NCBI GenBank assembly: GCA_902578315.1
Contig: CACHCL010000001.1
Location: 62,001 to 126,000, forward strand
DNA length: 64,000 nt
Direction: 5' to 3'
Origin: an uncultured Pelagibacteraceae bacterium
Lineage (GTDB): Bacteria; Pseudomonadota; Alphaproteobacteria; Pelagibacterales; Pelagibacteraceae
Shown: positions 9,249-18,752 of the stretch, piece by piece
How positions within the stretch are numbered: position 1 is the stretch's first letter
How the letters are laid out: the number at the start of each line of letters is the position of its first letter
Made by a program: the position numbers and the translations under genes
The notes under the pieces: generated by a model
What the model was told of the DNA's origin: nothing
The model's database searches: none
What the model saw: only the letters and a program-made list of their open reading frames with translations

Positions 9249-9632
9249 CTATCCTGCATAAATTGTTCTGGATAGTTTCTCAATTTTTTCCTCTGAACCT
9301 TTAATTTGCTTATATATAAATTTATTACACTCAGTATTTTTAGATTTATTAAAAGGCTTGCCGTAAACTTTATCTACATAAATATTCATACCTTTATTCA
9401 TTTCATCATCTTTTACGCCTTCAGATGCAAGATACTCCCTTATAACTTTTACTGAAGCTAAAGCTAATTCCATATTTTTAACTTCAATAGTTTCTGCGGG
9501 CAACACGGCTGTAGCACTATAGTGTCCTAAGCACTCTATTGTTTTTTCTTTTTGAGCTTTTGATATATGTCCTGCAGCTATCGCTGAGCCCATAAATAAT
9601 AGAGTTGCAATTAATATAAATTTAAATTTCAT
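9249..9632 (-). CDS. Secreted small protein, unknown function
   Basis: Signal peptide MKFKFILIATLLFMGSAIAAG; three mature-region Cys/His-containing segments. Confidence 0.55.
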   Translation of the reverse strand: MKFKFILIATLLFMGSAIAAGHISKAQKEKTIECLGHYSATAVLPAETIEVKNMELALASVKVIREYLASEGVKDDEMNKGMNIYVDKVYGKPFNKSKNTECNKFIYKQIKGSEEKIEKLSRTIYAG

Positions 9633-9717
9633 AAGTAAATTATAATTAGTCTAAATTAATTTAACTATGTTAAGATATTATTACAGGTATGCAAATTGTC
9701 TACAACTTGAAGATGAT

Positions 9718-10479
9718 TTATTTCCAATTAGGCTTTGTTTTATTAAGAAAACTTTTTATTCCAATTTTTTTATTTTCACTATCAAGTAATTTGTAAAACT
9801 CTTGTCTTTCCTTTTTAAGTGATTTTTTTAAATTTTCTTCTGAGTTAACTAAATTTTTAATAATTTTAAGTGACTTTTTTGGCTTTGATGAAATTTTATT
9901 TAAAAAGTTTAAAGTAAATTCTTTAAAATTTTCTTTAGGAATAATTTGCGAAACAATCCCATATTTCATTGCAGTTTCAGCATCAATAATTTCTCCTGAC
10001 ATCGCTAAATATTTTACATTTTGATTTGAAGTGAATTTTTTTGTTTTTTGTGTACCGCCAATACCTGGAATTAATCCTAAATTGATTTCAGGCAAACCAA
10101 ATTTCGCTTCGGAGCTTGCAATGATTAAATCACTTGAGAGAGCCAGCTCAAAACCACCTCCTAAAGCATATCCTTCGACAAATGAAATAATAGGAATATT
10201 AATTTTTTGTAAATCATCAACCTTAGAAAAAAGTTTTTGTTTTTTCGCATTTTTGGAGTCAAGTTTTTCAAGTTCTTTTATATCAGCCCCAGGAGAAAAA
10301 AACTTTGAGCTCCCAGTTAAACCAATACATCTAATTTCTTTTAATTTATTCAATTCTTTGGTTGCATCACCAATTTCATTAAGGGTTTTTTGATCTAAAC
10401 TATTATTTTTATTGTTAGCAATTTCAATAATTGCGTAATTTCCTCGCTTTTCTACTTTAATATTTTTATAGTTCATCAA
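9718..10479 (-). CDS. Enoyl-CoA hydratase/isomerase family protein
   Basis: FFSPGADIKEL, GYALGGGFELALSSDLIIAS, FGLPEINLGLIPGIGGTQ. Confidence 0.9.
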   Translation of the reverse strand: MMNYKNIKVEKRGNYAIIEIANNKNNSLDQKTLNEIGDATKELNKLKEIRCIGLTGSSKFFSPGADIKELEKLDSKNAKKQKLFSKVDDLQKINIPIISFVEGYALGGGFELALSSDLIIASSEAKFGLPEINLGLIPGIGGTQKTKKFTSNQNVKYLAMSGEIIDAETAMKYGIVSQIIPKENFKEFTLNFLNKISSKPKKSLKIIKNLVNSEENLKKSLKKERQEFYKLLDSENKKIGIKSFLNKTKPNWK

Positions 10480-10501
10480 TTAATAGAATATAAATTTCAC
10501 T

Positions 10502-11074
10502 ATGACAGAGCAACTAATTATATTAATCGAAATAATCCTTATAGATTTAGTCTTAGCAGGTGATAATGCAATTATTATTGGGATGGTTGCCTCAAAATTT
10601 GAAGATTCAAATAGAAAGAAAATAATCTTCTGGGGTATAGGTGGAGCTGTAGTTTTAAGAATTCTATTTACTTTTATTACTGCTTATTTATTACAAATCT
10701 CAGGTTTAAGATTAATTGGTGGTATTTTGTTACTATATATTTGTTACAAGCTTTATAGAGATGTTATTCAAAATAAAATTGAAGAAAAAAATATTGAAAT
10801 TGATAATTCAAATCTTAAAAAAGCAATTTTTACAGTAATACTCGCAGATGTAACGATGAGTTTAGATAACGTCTTAGGTGTAGCTGGTGCAGCTGGAGAA
10901 CATTATACTCTACTTGCTTTTGGCTTGGGACTATCAATATTGTTAATGGCTTTTGCAGCTAATTACACTGCAAAACTAATAAAAAAATATTCTTGGATAA
11001 GTTGGATTGGATTAATTGCGATTCTTTTTGTAGCTGTTCAATTAATATATGAAGACTTACAAATTTTATTATGA
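10502..11074 (+). CDS. TerC family membrane protein
   Basis: IEIILIDLVLAGDNAIIIGMVA... and ADVTMSLDNVLGVAGAAGEH: two TerC half motifs. Confidence 0.88.
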   Translation: MTEQLIILIEIILIDLVLAGDNAIIIGMVASKFEDSNRKKIIFWGIGGAVVLRILFTFITAYLLQISGLRLIGGILLLYICYKLYRDVIQNKIEEKNIEIDNSNLKKAIFTVILADVTMSLDNVLGVAGAAGEHYTLLAFGLGLSILLMAFAANYTAKLIKKYSWISWIGLIAILFVAVQLIYEDLQILL

Positions 11075-11859
11075 TTAAATTTATAATATTCTTTTTTTTA
11101 ATATTTAATGTTTCATATGCAGTAGAATTTTCGGGAGATTTTAAACAAGGCTCTTTTATCTTGGGAAAAACAGATCCAAATTCAAAAGTTTTTATTGATG
11201 ATAGAGAGGTAAGAGTTTCAAATGATGGTTATTTTGCTTTTGGTTTAGATAGAGATAGAAAAAATAACGTCTTAATTAAAATAAAAAATAAAAGAGAAAC
11301 AAAATTAATTGAAAAAAAAGTTTTTAAGAGGAAATATAAAATACAAAGAATTGAAGGTCTTCCTCCAAAACAGGTAACACCTCCACCGGAAGTGTATGAA
11401 AGAATTAAAAAAGATAATATTTTAATTGGAAAAGCGAGAGACATAGATAGTAAATTAATTTTTTTTAAAGATAAATTTATTTACCCAATAGATAAATATA
11501 TTATTACTGGTGTTTATGGCAGTCAGAGAATTTTAAATGGTAAGCCTAGAAGACCTCATTATGGAATAGACTTTCATGCGCCTGAGGGCACACCGGTAAA
11601 ATCTATGATGGACGGAGTGGTTACGTTAGTGGAAAATGATATGTATTTTACAGGTGGAACAATTATTTTTGATCATGGTCATGGTATAAGTACTTTGTAT
11701 ATGCACATGAAAGATATCAATGTGAAAAAAGGACAGAAAGTGAAGAAAGGGCAAATAGTTGGTACTCTTGGTCAAAGTGGGAGAGCAACTGGTCCACATT
11801 TAGATATTCGTTTAAATTGGTTTGAAATTAAATTAGATCCAATGACAATCTTAAATTAA
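11071..11859 (+). CDS. M23 family metallopeptidase
   Basis: RRPHYGIDFHAPEGTPV...GGTIIFDHGHGISTLYMHMKDINVKKGQKVKKGQIVGTLGQSGRATGPHLDIRL (LytM H-x3-D/HxH). Confidence 0.92.
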   Translation: MIKFIIFFFLIFNVSYAVEFSGDFKQGSFILGKTDPNSKVFIDDREVRVSNDGYFAFGLDRDRKNNVLIKIKNKRETKLIEKKVFKRKYKIQRIEGLPPKQVTPPPEVYERIKKDNILIGKARDIDSKLIFFKDKFIYPIDKYIITGVYGSQRILNGKPRRPHYGIDFHAPEGTPVKSMMDGVVTLVENDMYFTGGTIIFDHGHGISTLYMHMKDINVKKGQKVKKGQIVGTLGQSGRATGPHLDIRLNWFEIKLDPMTILN

Positions 11860-11863
11860 TACT

Positions 11864-12613
11864 ATGTTAACAACAATCGAATTATCATTTTTAGAATTCT
11901 TATTTTTTTGCGGAATAATTCTTTTCGCTTCTACTGTAAGAGGTTTTAGTGGATTTGGTTTCTCTGCATCAAGTGTTTCTTTATTATCTTTTATTTTACC
12001 TCCAAAAGAGATTGTGCCAATTATTTTGTTGTTAGAAATAATTGCAAGTTTCTTTATGATACCAAGTATTTGGAAAAAAATTAATTGGAAGTTTGTTTTG
12101 TATTTACTTTTAGGAGTCTCTATCGGTACTCCATTCGGTGTTCATCTTTTATCAATATTAGAACCTAGAATAACTCATATTATAATTTCAATAACTGTTC
12201 TAATATTTGCTTTTTTGTTGTTGCGTGGATACAAAAACAAAAAACTCAATCACAATATTTCTAAATTTTTAGTTGGAACCACCGCAGGAACAGTCAATGG
12301 CTTTGGAACTTTAGCAGGATTGCCTATTGCACTATACTTTTTAATTATTGCAGCAGAACCTGCAGTAATAAGGGCATCACTCGCTGCGCTATTTTTTTTT
12401 ACAGACTTTTATGCATTATCAATTGCATATTTTAAAGATATTTTAAATGTTACAGCAATATATAGAACCTTACCTTTAATTTTAATTGTCCCTTTTGGTG
12501 TCTCGATTGGGACAAAATTATTTACAGGAAGTACAAAAGAAAATTACAAAAAATATGTGCTTTATTTTTTAATTTTAATATCAATTTTTGGGTTAATAAA
12601 AGCCTTCATTTAA
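11864..12613 (+). CDS. TSUP (TauE/SafE) family transporter
   Basis: TVRGFSGFGFSASSVSLLSFILPPKEIVPIILLLEI... multi-TM. Confidence 0.82.
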   Translation: MLTTIELSFLEFLFFCGIILFASTVRGFSGFGFSASSVSLLSFILPPKEIVPIILLLEIIASFFMIPSIWKKINWKFVLYLLLGVSIGTPFGVHLLSILEPRITHIIISITVLIFAFLLLRGYKNKKLNHNISKFLVGTTAGTVNGFGTLAGLPIALYFLIIAAEPAVIRASLAALFFFTDFYALSIAYFKDILNVTAIYRTLPLILIVPFGVSIGTKLFTGSTKENYKKYVLYFLILISIFGLIKAFI

Positions 12614-12614
12614 T

Positions 12615-13562
12615 TCACTCGCTATTGATATGTCTCAAAATGTTATCCCTATTATGTTTTTCACTAAATTTCCATAATTGAGAATCTAGATAAAAATGTA
12701 GCATTTGACCAGTAATTGGTATGATTATTAGGGCTTTAAGTAACTCGTCGCTCAGCCTGCCAAAATTTGAAAAAGTAGCCATTATTAGAGAATAGATTAA
12801 AATTGTTATTACATATTTATTAAAAAACTTTTTATAAAAGTTTATATTTTTATCTAAAATCACTGAAGTATTTCTCTTAGTATAAACTTTATGAGTAAGA
12901 TAAAGGTATTGCGTATAGTGCATTGTTACGCCCATTATAATTGCGTGGACTGGGTTGCTAACAAAACATGTTGGATAAAAAATAAGGCAACCTGTAACAA
13001 AAGTTAAAAAGTTTTCTGAATATTTAAATTTATAAATATAAATACAAAATAATAAAATTATTGATAAAAAAACAATAATGTTAAAAGTAAAGATTATTTC
13101 CTCATTTATTAAAGGATAATAAAATCTGAAAAAGGCTACGAGGAAAAAGAATAAATTTACAATATATATTAAATTTTCTTGAAACTTATTCTCCTCTTTT
13201 TTTTTGCAATATAAATTACATACTCCCCAGCTCTGGCGAGTAACGTGATAAACATTTGCAGCAAAAAAAAGTAGTAAAAAAAGATCTCTAATAAATAAAA
13301 ATCCTAAAAGACAAAAAAATATTATAAATATGGGAAATGCTATAAATGCAATTTTTTTTGATTTTATATGATCGAAATTAACTTTGTCTAAAAAGAAGGG
13401 CCAAGTTGCTCCAAAGTGTGTCTCCGCTAAAAGAAATATTGTTAAAATTACTAAGTGAGTTTCAAATTGAGGAAAAGTGAACAATATAAAACCATAAATT
13501 ATTGGAAAAACAATTGGAAATTTCACTAGTGCTATTTCTTTATTTAAAAAATAATTAAACAT
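12615..13562 (-). CDS. Polytopic membrane protein, unknown
   Basis: ~8 hydrophobic segments; start overlaps end of upstream methyltransferase. Confidence 0.6.
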   Translation of the reverse strand: MFNYFLNKEIALVKFPIVFPIIYGFILFTFPQFETHLVILTIFLLAETHFGATWPFFLDKVNFDHIKSKKIAFIAFPIFIIFFCLLGFLFIRDLFLLLFFAANVYHVTRQSWGVCNLYCKKKEENKFQENLIYIVNLFFFLVAFFRFYYPLINEEIIFTFNIIVFLSIILLFCIYIYKFKYSENFLTFVTGCLIFYPTCFVSNPVHAIIMGVTMHYTQYLYLTHKVYTKRNTSVILDKNINFYKKFFNKYVITILIYSLIMATFSNFGRLSDELLKALIIIPITGQMLHFYLDSQLWKFSEKHNRDNILRHINSE

Positions 13563-14457
13563 TTTTTTTTCCTATAAAAACAAATAGCCCTCCATCATCA
13601 CCATAGCTATTAAAAATCATACTTAATTGAGTAAAAATTCTTGAAAAAAAATTACCTTTACCTGATTTTTGAAAAAAGTTTTTTTTATAATCATCAAAAT
13701 TAGTGCTTGGGATCGAATTTATAAAATCTATATCATTTCTTTTAAACCAGTTTAAAACTTCGTCAAATGTGTGTGTTGACTCTACAGGATGGATATATTG
13801 ATCTCTTATCCAGGCATCAATTTGATCATCTGCTTTGATTTTGTTTTTTCTTAAAATTGGATCAATTTTTAAAATCATTTTTTTACCAAAAATTTTAAAA
13901 ATTAATTTTCTTATATTAGTTCTAATCCTTCCAATTTTGTTATAAAGACCAACTAAAATATATCCGTCTTTTTTTAGATATTTTACAGAAAGCTTAAAAG
14001 CTTCATAAGGATCTTTAGTATGGTGTAAAACTCCATTACACCAGATAAAGTCAAAGAATGAGTCTTTTAAAACGTTATCGAAAAGATCAGCGTTCACAAA
14101 ACGAACATTTTTAATTTTATTTTCCTTTGTAAATCTTGAAGCAATTTTAAGAGACTCTTTTGTAGGATCTAGACCAACTATTCTGTTATTTGAACCAATT
14201 GCAAAATAAATTGAAAGTTGCCCAGTTCCACACCCTATTTCTAAAATATTTTTGTTAAAACCTACGAATTGCTTAAAAATTTTTGCCAAGAAATTGCTGT
14301 CGCCTGAATGAAGAAGTGAGGCTTTATTATCTTTTTTATTATAATGTGGAAATGGTTTTTCTCTGTAAAAATCAGTTACTGATTTTGTTGTTTTGTCTGA
14401 AATTTGAAAAGTAAAAATTTCATCCTCCACTTTTGCTTGTTTTTTTAAAAAATCCAT
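13555..14457 (-). CDS. SAM-dependent methyltransferase
   Basis: ILEIGCGTGQLSIYFA, IVGLDPTKESL, FDFIWCNGVLHHTKDPYEAF. Confidence 0.85.
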   Translation of the reverse strand: MDFLKKQAKVEDEIFTFQISDKTTKSVTDFYREKPFPHYNKKDNKASLLHSGDSNFLAKIFKQFVGFNKNILEIGCGTGQLSIYFAIGSNNRIVGLDPTKESLKIASRFTKENKIKNVRFVNADLFDNVLKDSFFDFIWCNGVLHHTKDPYEAFKLSVKYLKKDGYILVGLYNKIGRIRTNIRKLIFKIFGKKMILKIDPILRKNKIKADDQIDAWIRDQYIHPVESTHTFDEVLNWFKRNDIDFINSIPSTNFDDYKKNFFQKSGKGNFFSRIFTQLSMIFNSYGDDGGLFVFIGKKNV

Positions 14458-14472
14458 TTCGGAGACGTATAA

Positions 14473-16263
14473 TTATTGAACTTCTTTTTCAAGTATTTGA
14501 TTACCGCATACCAAATAGTCAAGATCTGTCGTCAAAAAACATCGATAAGCATCCTCTACACTAGAAACTATTGGTTCTCCTCTTATATTAAAAGATGTAT
14601 TTACCAATATAGGAACACCAGTAAGTTTGTCGAACTCTTTAATTAAATTATAATATTTTTTATTATTTATTTTATTAACAGTTTGTATTCTAGCTGAGAA
14701 GTCAACATGAGTAATAGCTGGAACTTCCGATCTGACGACATTCAATTGATCAATACCAAATAGTTTTTTTTCGTTTACACTCATATTTTTCTGTTTTTCC
14801 TTTTTAACTTTTGCAACCATTAGCATGTACGGACTCTTATCATCATAATCAAACCATTCATTTACTTTTTCTTCTAAAACTGACGGGGCAAAAGGTCTAA
14901 AACTTTCTCTAAATTTAATTTTTAAGTTGAGATTTTTTTGCATTGTAGAGGACCTTGGGTCAGCAATTATAGACCTATTTCCAAGTGCTCTTGGCCCAAA
15001 TTCCATTCTGCCTTGAAACCAGCCTATAGTTTTTCCTTCAGTTAGATGCTTAGCAGTAATATTTATGATTTCATTTTCATCGAGTGATTTATAGACAGCA
15101 CCTATTTTGTCTAATTGTTTTTTTATTTCCTCATCTGAATATTCAGGCCCTAAGTAAGAACCTGACATGCTGTCAGAATTACTAATTATTCTTGACCCAT
15201 TTTCTACCTCATGCCAAAAAGCTAACGCTGCGCCCAATGATCCGCCAGCATCACCGGCAGCTGGTTGTATCCAAATATTTTCAAAAATTTTATTTTTTGA
15301 AATTTTACCATTAGCAACACAATTTAAAGCTACCCCACCAGCTAAACATAGATTTGGAATTTTAAATTCATTTCTCAAGGATTTTGTAATTTTTATCATT
15401 ACATCCTCAGTAACTTTTTGAATAGATGCGGCTATGTCCATGTGAAACTGTTCTATTTCCTCATTTTTTTTTCTAGGTTTTTCTCCAAATAAATTATCAA
15501 ATTTACTATTAGTCATTGTCAGGCCAGTTGCATAATTAAAATACTTTTGATCCAACTTAAAAGATCCATCTTCTTTGATATCAATTAATTCTTTTATTAT
15601 TTTATCATAATACTTTGGTTCACCGTATGGTGCTAATCCCATAAGTTTATACTCACCCCCATTCACTTTAAACCCGGTGTAATAAGTAAAAGCTGAGTAA
15701 AGCAAGCCTAAAGAGTGAGGAAAATGAATTTCCTTTACAATCTTTATTTTATTGTTATTTCCAATAGCGACCGTAGATGTAGCCCATTCTCCTACTCCAT
15801 CCATAGTAAGAATTATTGCTTCTTTAAAAGGCGAAGGGTAAAAAGCTGAGGCTGCATGACTATGGTGATGTTCGGTAAATTTTATATCATCAATATTTTT
15901 AAACTCTTTATCAATTGTTTGAAGTAAATCAAAAAGATATTTTTTTTGAAATAATTTTTCTCTTAACCATAATGGCATCGCAAGGGCGAAAGATTTAAAT
16001 CCTCTAGGTGCAAAAGCCATATAGGTTTCTAAAAGTCTTTCAAATTTCAAGAATGGTTTTTCATAAAAAATTACTTTTTTTATGTCTCTAAGCTTTATTT
16101 TACCCTCAGCTAAAACATATTCTATTGCCTGTTTTGGAAATCTTTCATCATGTTTTATTCTAGTGAATCTTTCCTCTTGAGCTGCAGCTATTATCTTCCC
16201 ATCTTTTAATAAAGTCGCAGCACTGTCATGATAAAAAGCGGAGATGCCTAAAATAGCTGACAT
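14473..16263 (-). CDS. Carbamoyltransferase (NodU/CmcH family)
   Basis: ILGISAFYHDSAATLL, EERFTRIKHD, EHHHSHAASAFYPSPF, LTMDGVGEW, FGPRALGNRSIIADPR, VNTSFNIRGEPIV. Confidence 0.95.
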   Translation of the reverse strand: MSAILGISAFYHDSAATLLKDGKIIAAAQEERFTRIKHDERFPKQAIEYVLAEGKIKLRDIKKVIFYEKPFLKFERLLETYMAFAPRGFKSFALAMPLWLREKLFQKKYLFDLLQTIDKEFKNIDDIKFTEHHHSHAASAFYPSPFKEAIILTMDGVGEWATSTVAIGNNNKIKIVKEIHFPHSLGLLYSAFTYYTGFKVNGGEYKLMGLAPYGEPKYYDKIIKELIDIKEDGSFKLDQKYFNYATGLTMTNSKFDNLFGEKPRKKNEEIEQFHMDIAASIQKVTEDVMIKITKSLRNEFKIPNLCLAGGVALNCVANGKISKNKIFENIWIQPAAGDAGGSLGAALAFWHEVENGSRIISNSDSMSGSYLGPEYSDEEIKKQLDKIGAVYKSLDENEIINITAKHLTEGKTIGWFQGRMEFGPRALGNRSIIADPRSSTMQKNLNLKIKFRESFRPFAPSVLEEKVNEWFDYDDKSPYMLMVAKVKKEKQKNMSVNEKKLFGIDQLNVVRSEVPAITHVDFSARIQTVNKINNKKYYNLIKEFDKLTGVPILVNTSFNIRGEPIVSSVEDAYRCFLTTDLDYLVCGNQILEKEVQ

Positions 16264-16415
16264 TAAAAAATAGTATAAATGAATGGCGCAACGGCAGATC
16301 CTTGGCTAAGTACAATCAATATCCCAAATAAAGCCAGAACAATTATTATTGGAAATAGCCAATACTTTTTTCTGACTCTTAAAAACTCCCAAAATTCTTT
16401 TAAAAAACTTATCAT
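16263..16415 (-). CDS. DUF5989 family small membrane protein
   Basis: MISFLKEFWEFLRVRKKYWLFPIIIVLALFGILIVLSQGSAVAPFIYTIF; start reassigned to the TAATG overlap with the upstream gene. Confidence 0.85.
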   Translation of the reverse strand: MISFLKEFWEFLRVRKKYWLFPIIIVLALFGILIVLSQGSAVAPFIYTIF

Positions 16416-16786
16416 TAAAATTGTTTGTCCATTGATCCAGTATTTTTTTCTTTTATTAACCAATAACTCTTTTCTTTTTCTGAAAATTCCAATTTTAATA
16501 AATCTTTGCCAGCTATTCTAACTAAAAGGCTGATTGGGGTTAATATCAAAAAATAAACTAAGCTCATTACAACAGGGGCAATTATTTTTCCTAGAAACTC
16601 ACCAAAATGAAGCCAGGATTTGTTAAGAGGGGTAAGCAAATTTGATTTAAACAAACCAAGTATTAAGAATATGAAAGAGACAAAAATTAAAAAAATATAA
16701 GGATTTTGACCATTTTTTAGTGGCCAAAGTCCAATAATTAAAAAAACAATGAAAAATAAAATACCAAAACTTTTATTTCTATTCAT
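16415..16786 (-). CDS. SxtJ-like membrane protein
   Basis: FGILFFIVFLIIGLWPL...SWLHFGEFLGKIIAPVVMSLVYFLILTPISLLVRIAGKDLL pattern; next to DUF5989 and carbamoyltransferase. Confidence 0.8.
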   Translation of the reverse strand: MNRNKSFGILFFIVFLIIGLWPLKNGQNPYIFLIFVSFIFLILGLFKSNLLTPLNKSWLHFGEFLGKIIAPVVMSLVYFLILTPISLLVRIAGKDLLKLEFSEKEKSYWLIKEKNTGSMDKQF

Positions 16787-16791
16787 AAATC

Positions 16792-17916
16792 CTAATTACC
16801 AGTTTTTTGCTTAAAAATAAATTTATTTTTATATTTACTTAATAGCTTTCTTAATCCTGCAGCCAACAAACCTAAGCTTATTGCAAGAAGTATTGCAAAA
16901 GAGCCGTATAATAAAGGGTTGCTGTCTGAAAGCTTAATTATAAATTTTGAAAAATTATTTAAATTTTTTATATTTACTATTTCTGTTTTTTGAATTTCTC
17001 TTATTCCTTCATAAAAAAAAGTATCGTAGGCAATAGCAATAGCTACGGAGCACAACAACATTGCAAATAAAGTTTTTAGATGAGAACTATCTAAATATTG
17101 TCCAACTTTTTGACCAACCTGAACACCAAATATTGAACCTACTATTAAAATAATTACTAATATTAGATCAATTGATCCGTAGTTAAAAGCATGTAGAACT
17201 GTGACAAGAGCACTAATAAAAACTGTAACAAATAAAGATGTTCCTGGAATTAACTTTATCGGCATCCCTATCAAATAAATCATAGCAGGTACCATCAGAA
17301 ATGCTCCTCCTACTCCTATTAGGGCTGCAACAAACCCAACAATAATTCCCAGCAAAATCGGTGTGAAAGCGCTTTCATATAATCTTGATTTTGGAAATCT
17401 AAGCTTGAATGGTAAGCCATGTATCCAATAATGTGTGTGAAGTTTTTCTTTTAAAATGATTTTCTTTCTAGCTCTATCTATCTCACTCGCACCTTGAATA
17501 AGCATTAATGTTCCTATTATCGCTAGTAAATACATATAAGATAAAGAGATAATTAAACTTAATTTTCCAGTTTCTTTAAAAAACGTAAAAGTAAATATCC
17601 CTAATATAGTTCCGATTATTCCACCAATAATCATCATAAATCCCATTTTGTAGTCTAAAGTGTTTTTAAACCAATGTGTCATAGAACCAGAAACTGATGT
17701 AGCCAAGATATTATTAATTTCATTTGGAACTGCATAGACAGGCGGGATACCTAAAAAGATTAAAAAAGGTGTCATAAGAAATCCTCCCCCAACACCAAAT
17801 AGTCCAGATAAAACTCCTACTGCAAAACTAATAAATAAAATTGAAATTACATCTATATGAACTTGAACAATAGGAAGATAAATTTCCATACCTATTTCAT
17901 AGGTATTCTTCTTCAA
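16792..17916 (-). CDS. TSUP (TauE/SafE) family transporter
   Basis: GVLSGLFGVGGGFLMTPFLIFLGIPP and VAALIGVGGAFLMVPAMIYLIGMP duplicated motif. Confidence 0.9.
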   Translation of the reverse strand: MKKNTYEIGMEIYLPIVQVHIDVISILFISFAVGVLSGLFGVGGGFLMTPFLIFLGIPPVYAVPNEINNILATSVSGSMTHWFKNTLDYKMGFMMIIGGIIGTILGIFTFTFFKETGKLSLIISLSYMYLLAIIGTLMLIQGASEIDRARKKIILKEKLHTHYWIHGLPFKLRFPKSRLYESAFTPILLGIIVGFVAALIGVGGAFLMVPAMIYLIGMPIKLIPGTSLFVTVFISALVTVLHAFNYGSIDLILVIILIVGSIFGVQVGQKVGQYLDSSHLKTLFAMLLCSVAIAIAYDTFFYEGIREIQKTEIVNIKNLNNFSKFIIKLSDSNPLLYGSFAILLAISLGLLAAGLRKLLSKYKNKFIFKQKTGN

Positions 17917-17943
17917 CTAAATTGTCAATCTAGACTTTAGAAA

Positions 17944-18612
17944 TTAAGCTGCTACTTTGTTAAGCTTGTGTTTAGTAACCATACCGCTTAAAAAGTTCCA
18001 AAGATATCTAGCTGTCAGCAAAGAGGCGTTTTCAGCTTTTTTTTGCTCTTCTTTAGAAAGACCATCTAAAAGCTTTTCGCACTCAGCTCTGTGAATTACA
18101 TCTGCGGATTTATGAGCCTCAAAAAATTCCAAACCCTCTTTTGAATTGACATTGTAAAACTTTTTTAAACCCTCGATCTTCGTCTCAGCGATTTCAGGAA
18201 TTTGCCTTTCGTAAGTATATAAAGACGCTAATCCCTCGGCATAGGATTTCCTAGCTTGAGCGAAAAAATTCTCAATCATATCCTTAGTGAACCAATCAGG
18301 TTTTACACTTTCAATCGACTCGTCAGAGCCTAAAGCTTTTGCAAAATTTTTCCAAAGTTTCGGATGATCTCCATCTTTATTTTCCTCGTCTTGAAGATTT
18401 TCAAGAAGAATTCGCCTCTTTTCAATATCTTCACAAATAGAGTGTGTAGCACTTATGTATCGAGGAAAGGCTTTAACATGCTGATAATATTGTTCAGCGT
18501 AATCTTTAATTATCTCTCTGGTCAATTTTCCTTCGTTCCAATAAATTTGGTAAAATGGATGTTTTAGTAAATGATACTTGTCTAACTTTTTTCCTAGGTG
18601 TGATGAAAACAT
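17944..18612 (-). CDS. CADD-family di-metal protein (putative pABA-forming/folate-related)
   Basis: HPFYQIYWNEGKLTREIIKDYAEQYYQHVKAFPRYISATHS, LLENLQDEENKDGDHPKLW, YTYERQIPEIAETKIEGL, HKSADVIHRAEC follow the Chlamydia CADD pattern as I recall it. Confidence 0.85.
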   Translation of the reverse strand: MFSSHLGKKLDKYHLLKHPFYQIYWNEGKLTREIIKDYAEQYYQHVKAFPRYISATHSICEDIEKRRILLENLQDEENKDGDHPKLWKNFAKALGSDESIESVKPDWFTKDMIENFFAQARKSYAEGLASLYTYERQIPEIAETKIEGLKKFYNVNSKEGLEFFEAHKSADVIHRAECEKLLDGLSKEEQKKAENASLLTARYLWNFLSGMVTKHKLNKVAA

Positions 18613-18752
18613 TTTGCTCCTTTGGTTACCTTGAGCGTATAAAAAAATTGCTTATGTTGAAATAAAAAAATATCCACAATTGAAAGTTGTATGAACATAA
18701 ATGTTCACGTTTTGATTCACTTTTGATTCACTTTGAGACTCAAAATACAACC

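Noticed and set aside
17944-18612. TenA/PqqC (thiamin or PQQ) assignment
   Set aside because: Same fold superfamily, but the residue pattern fits CADD better and no thiamin or PQQ genes are adjacent.
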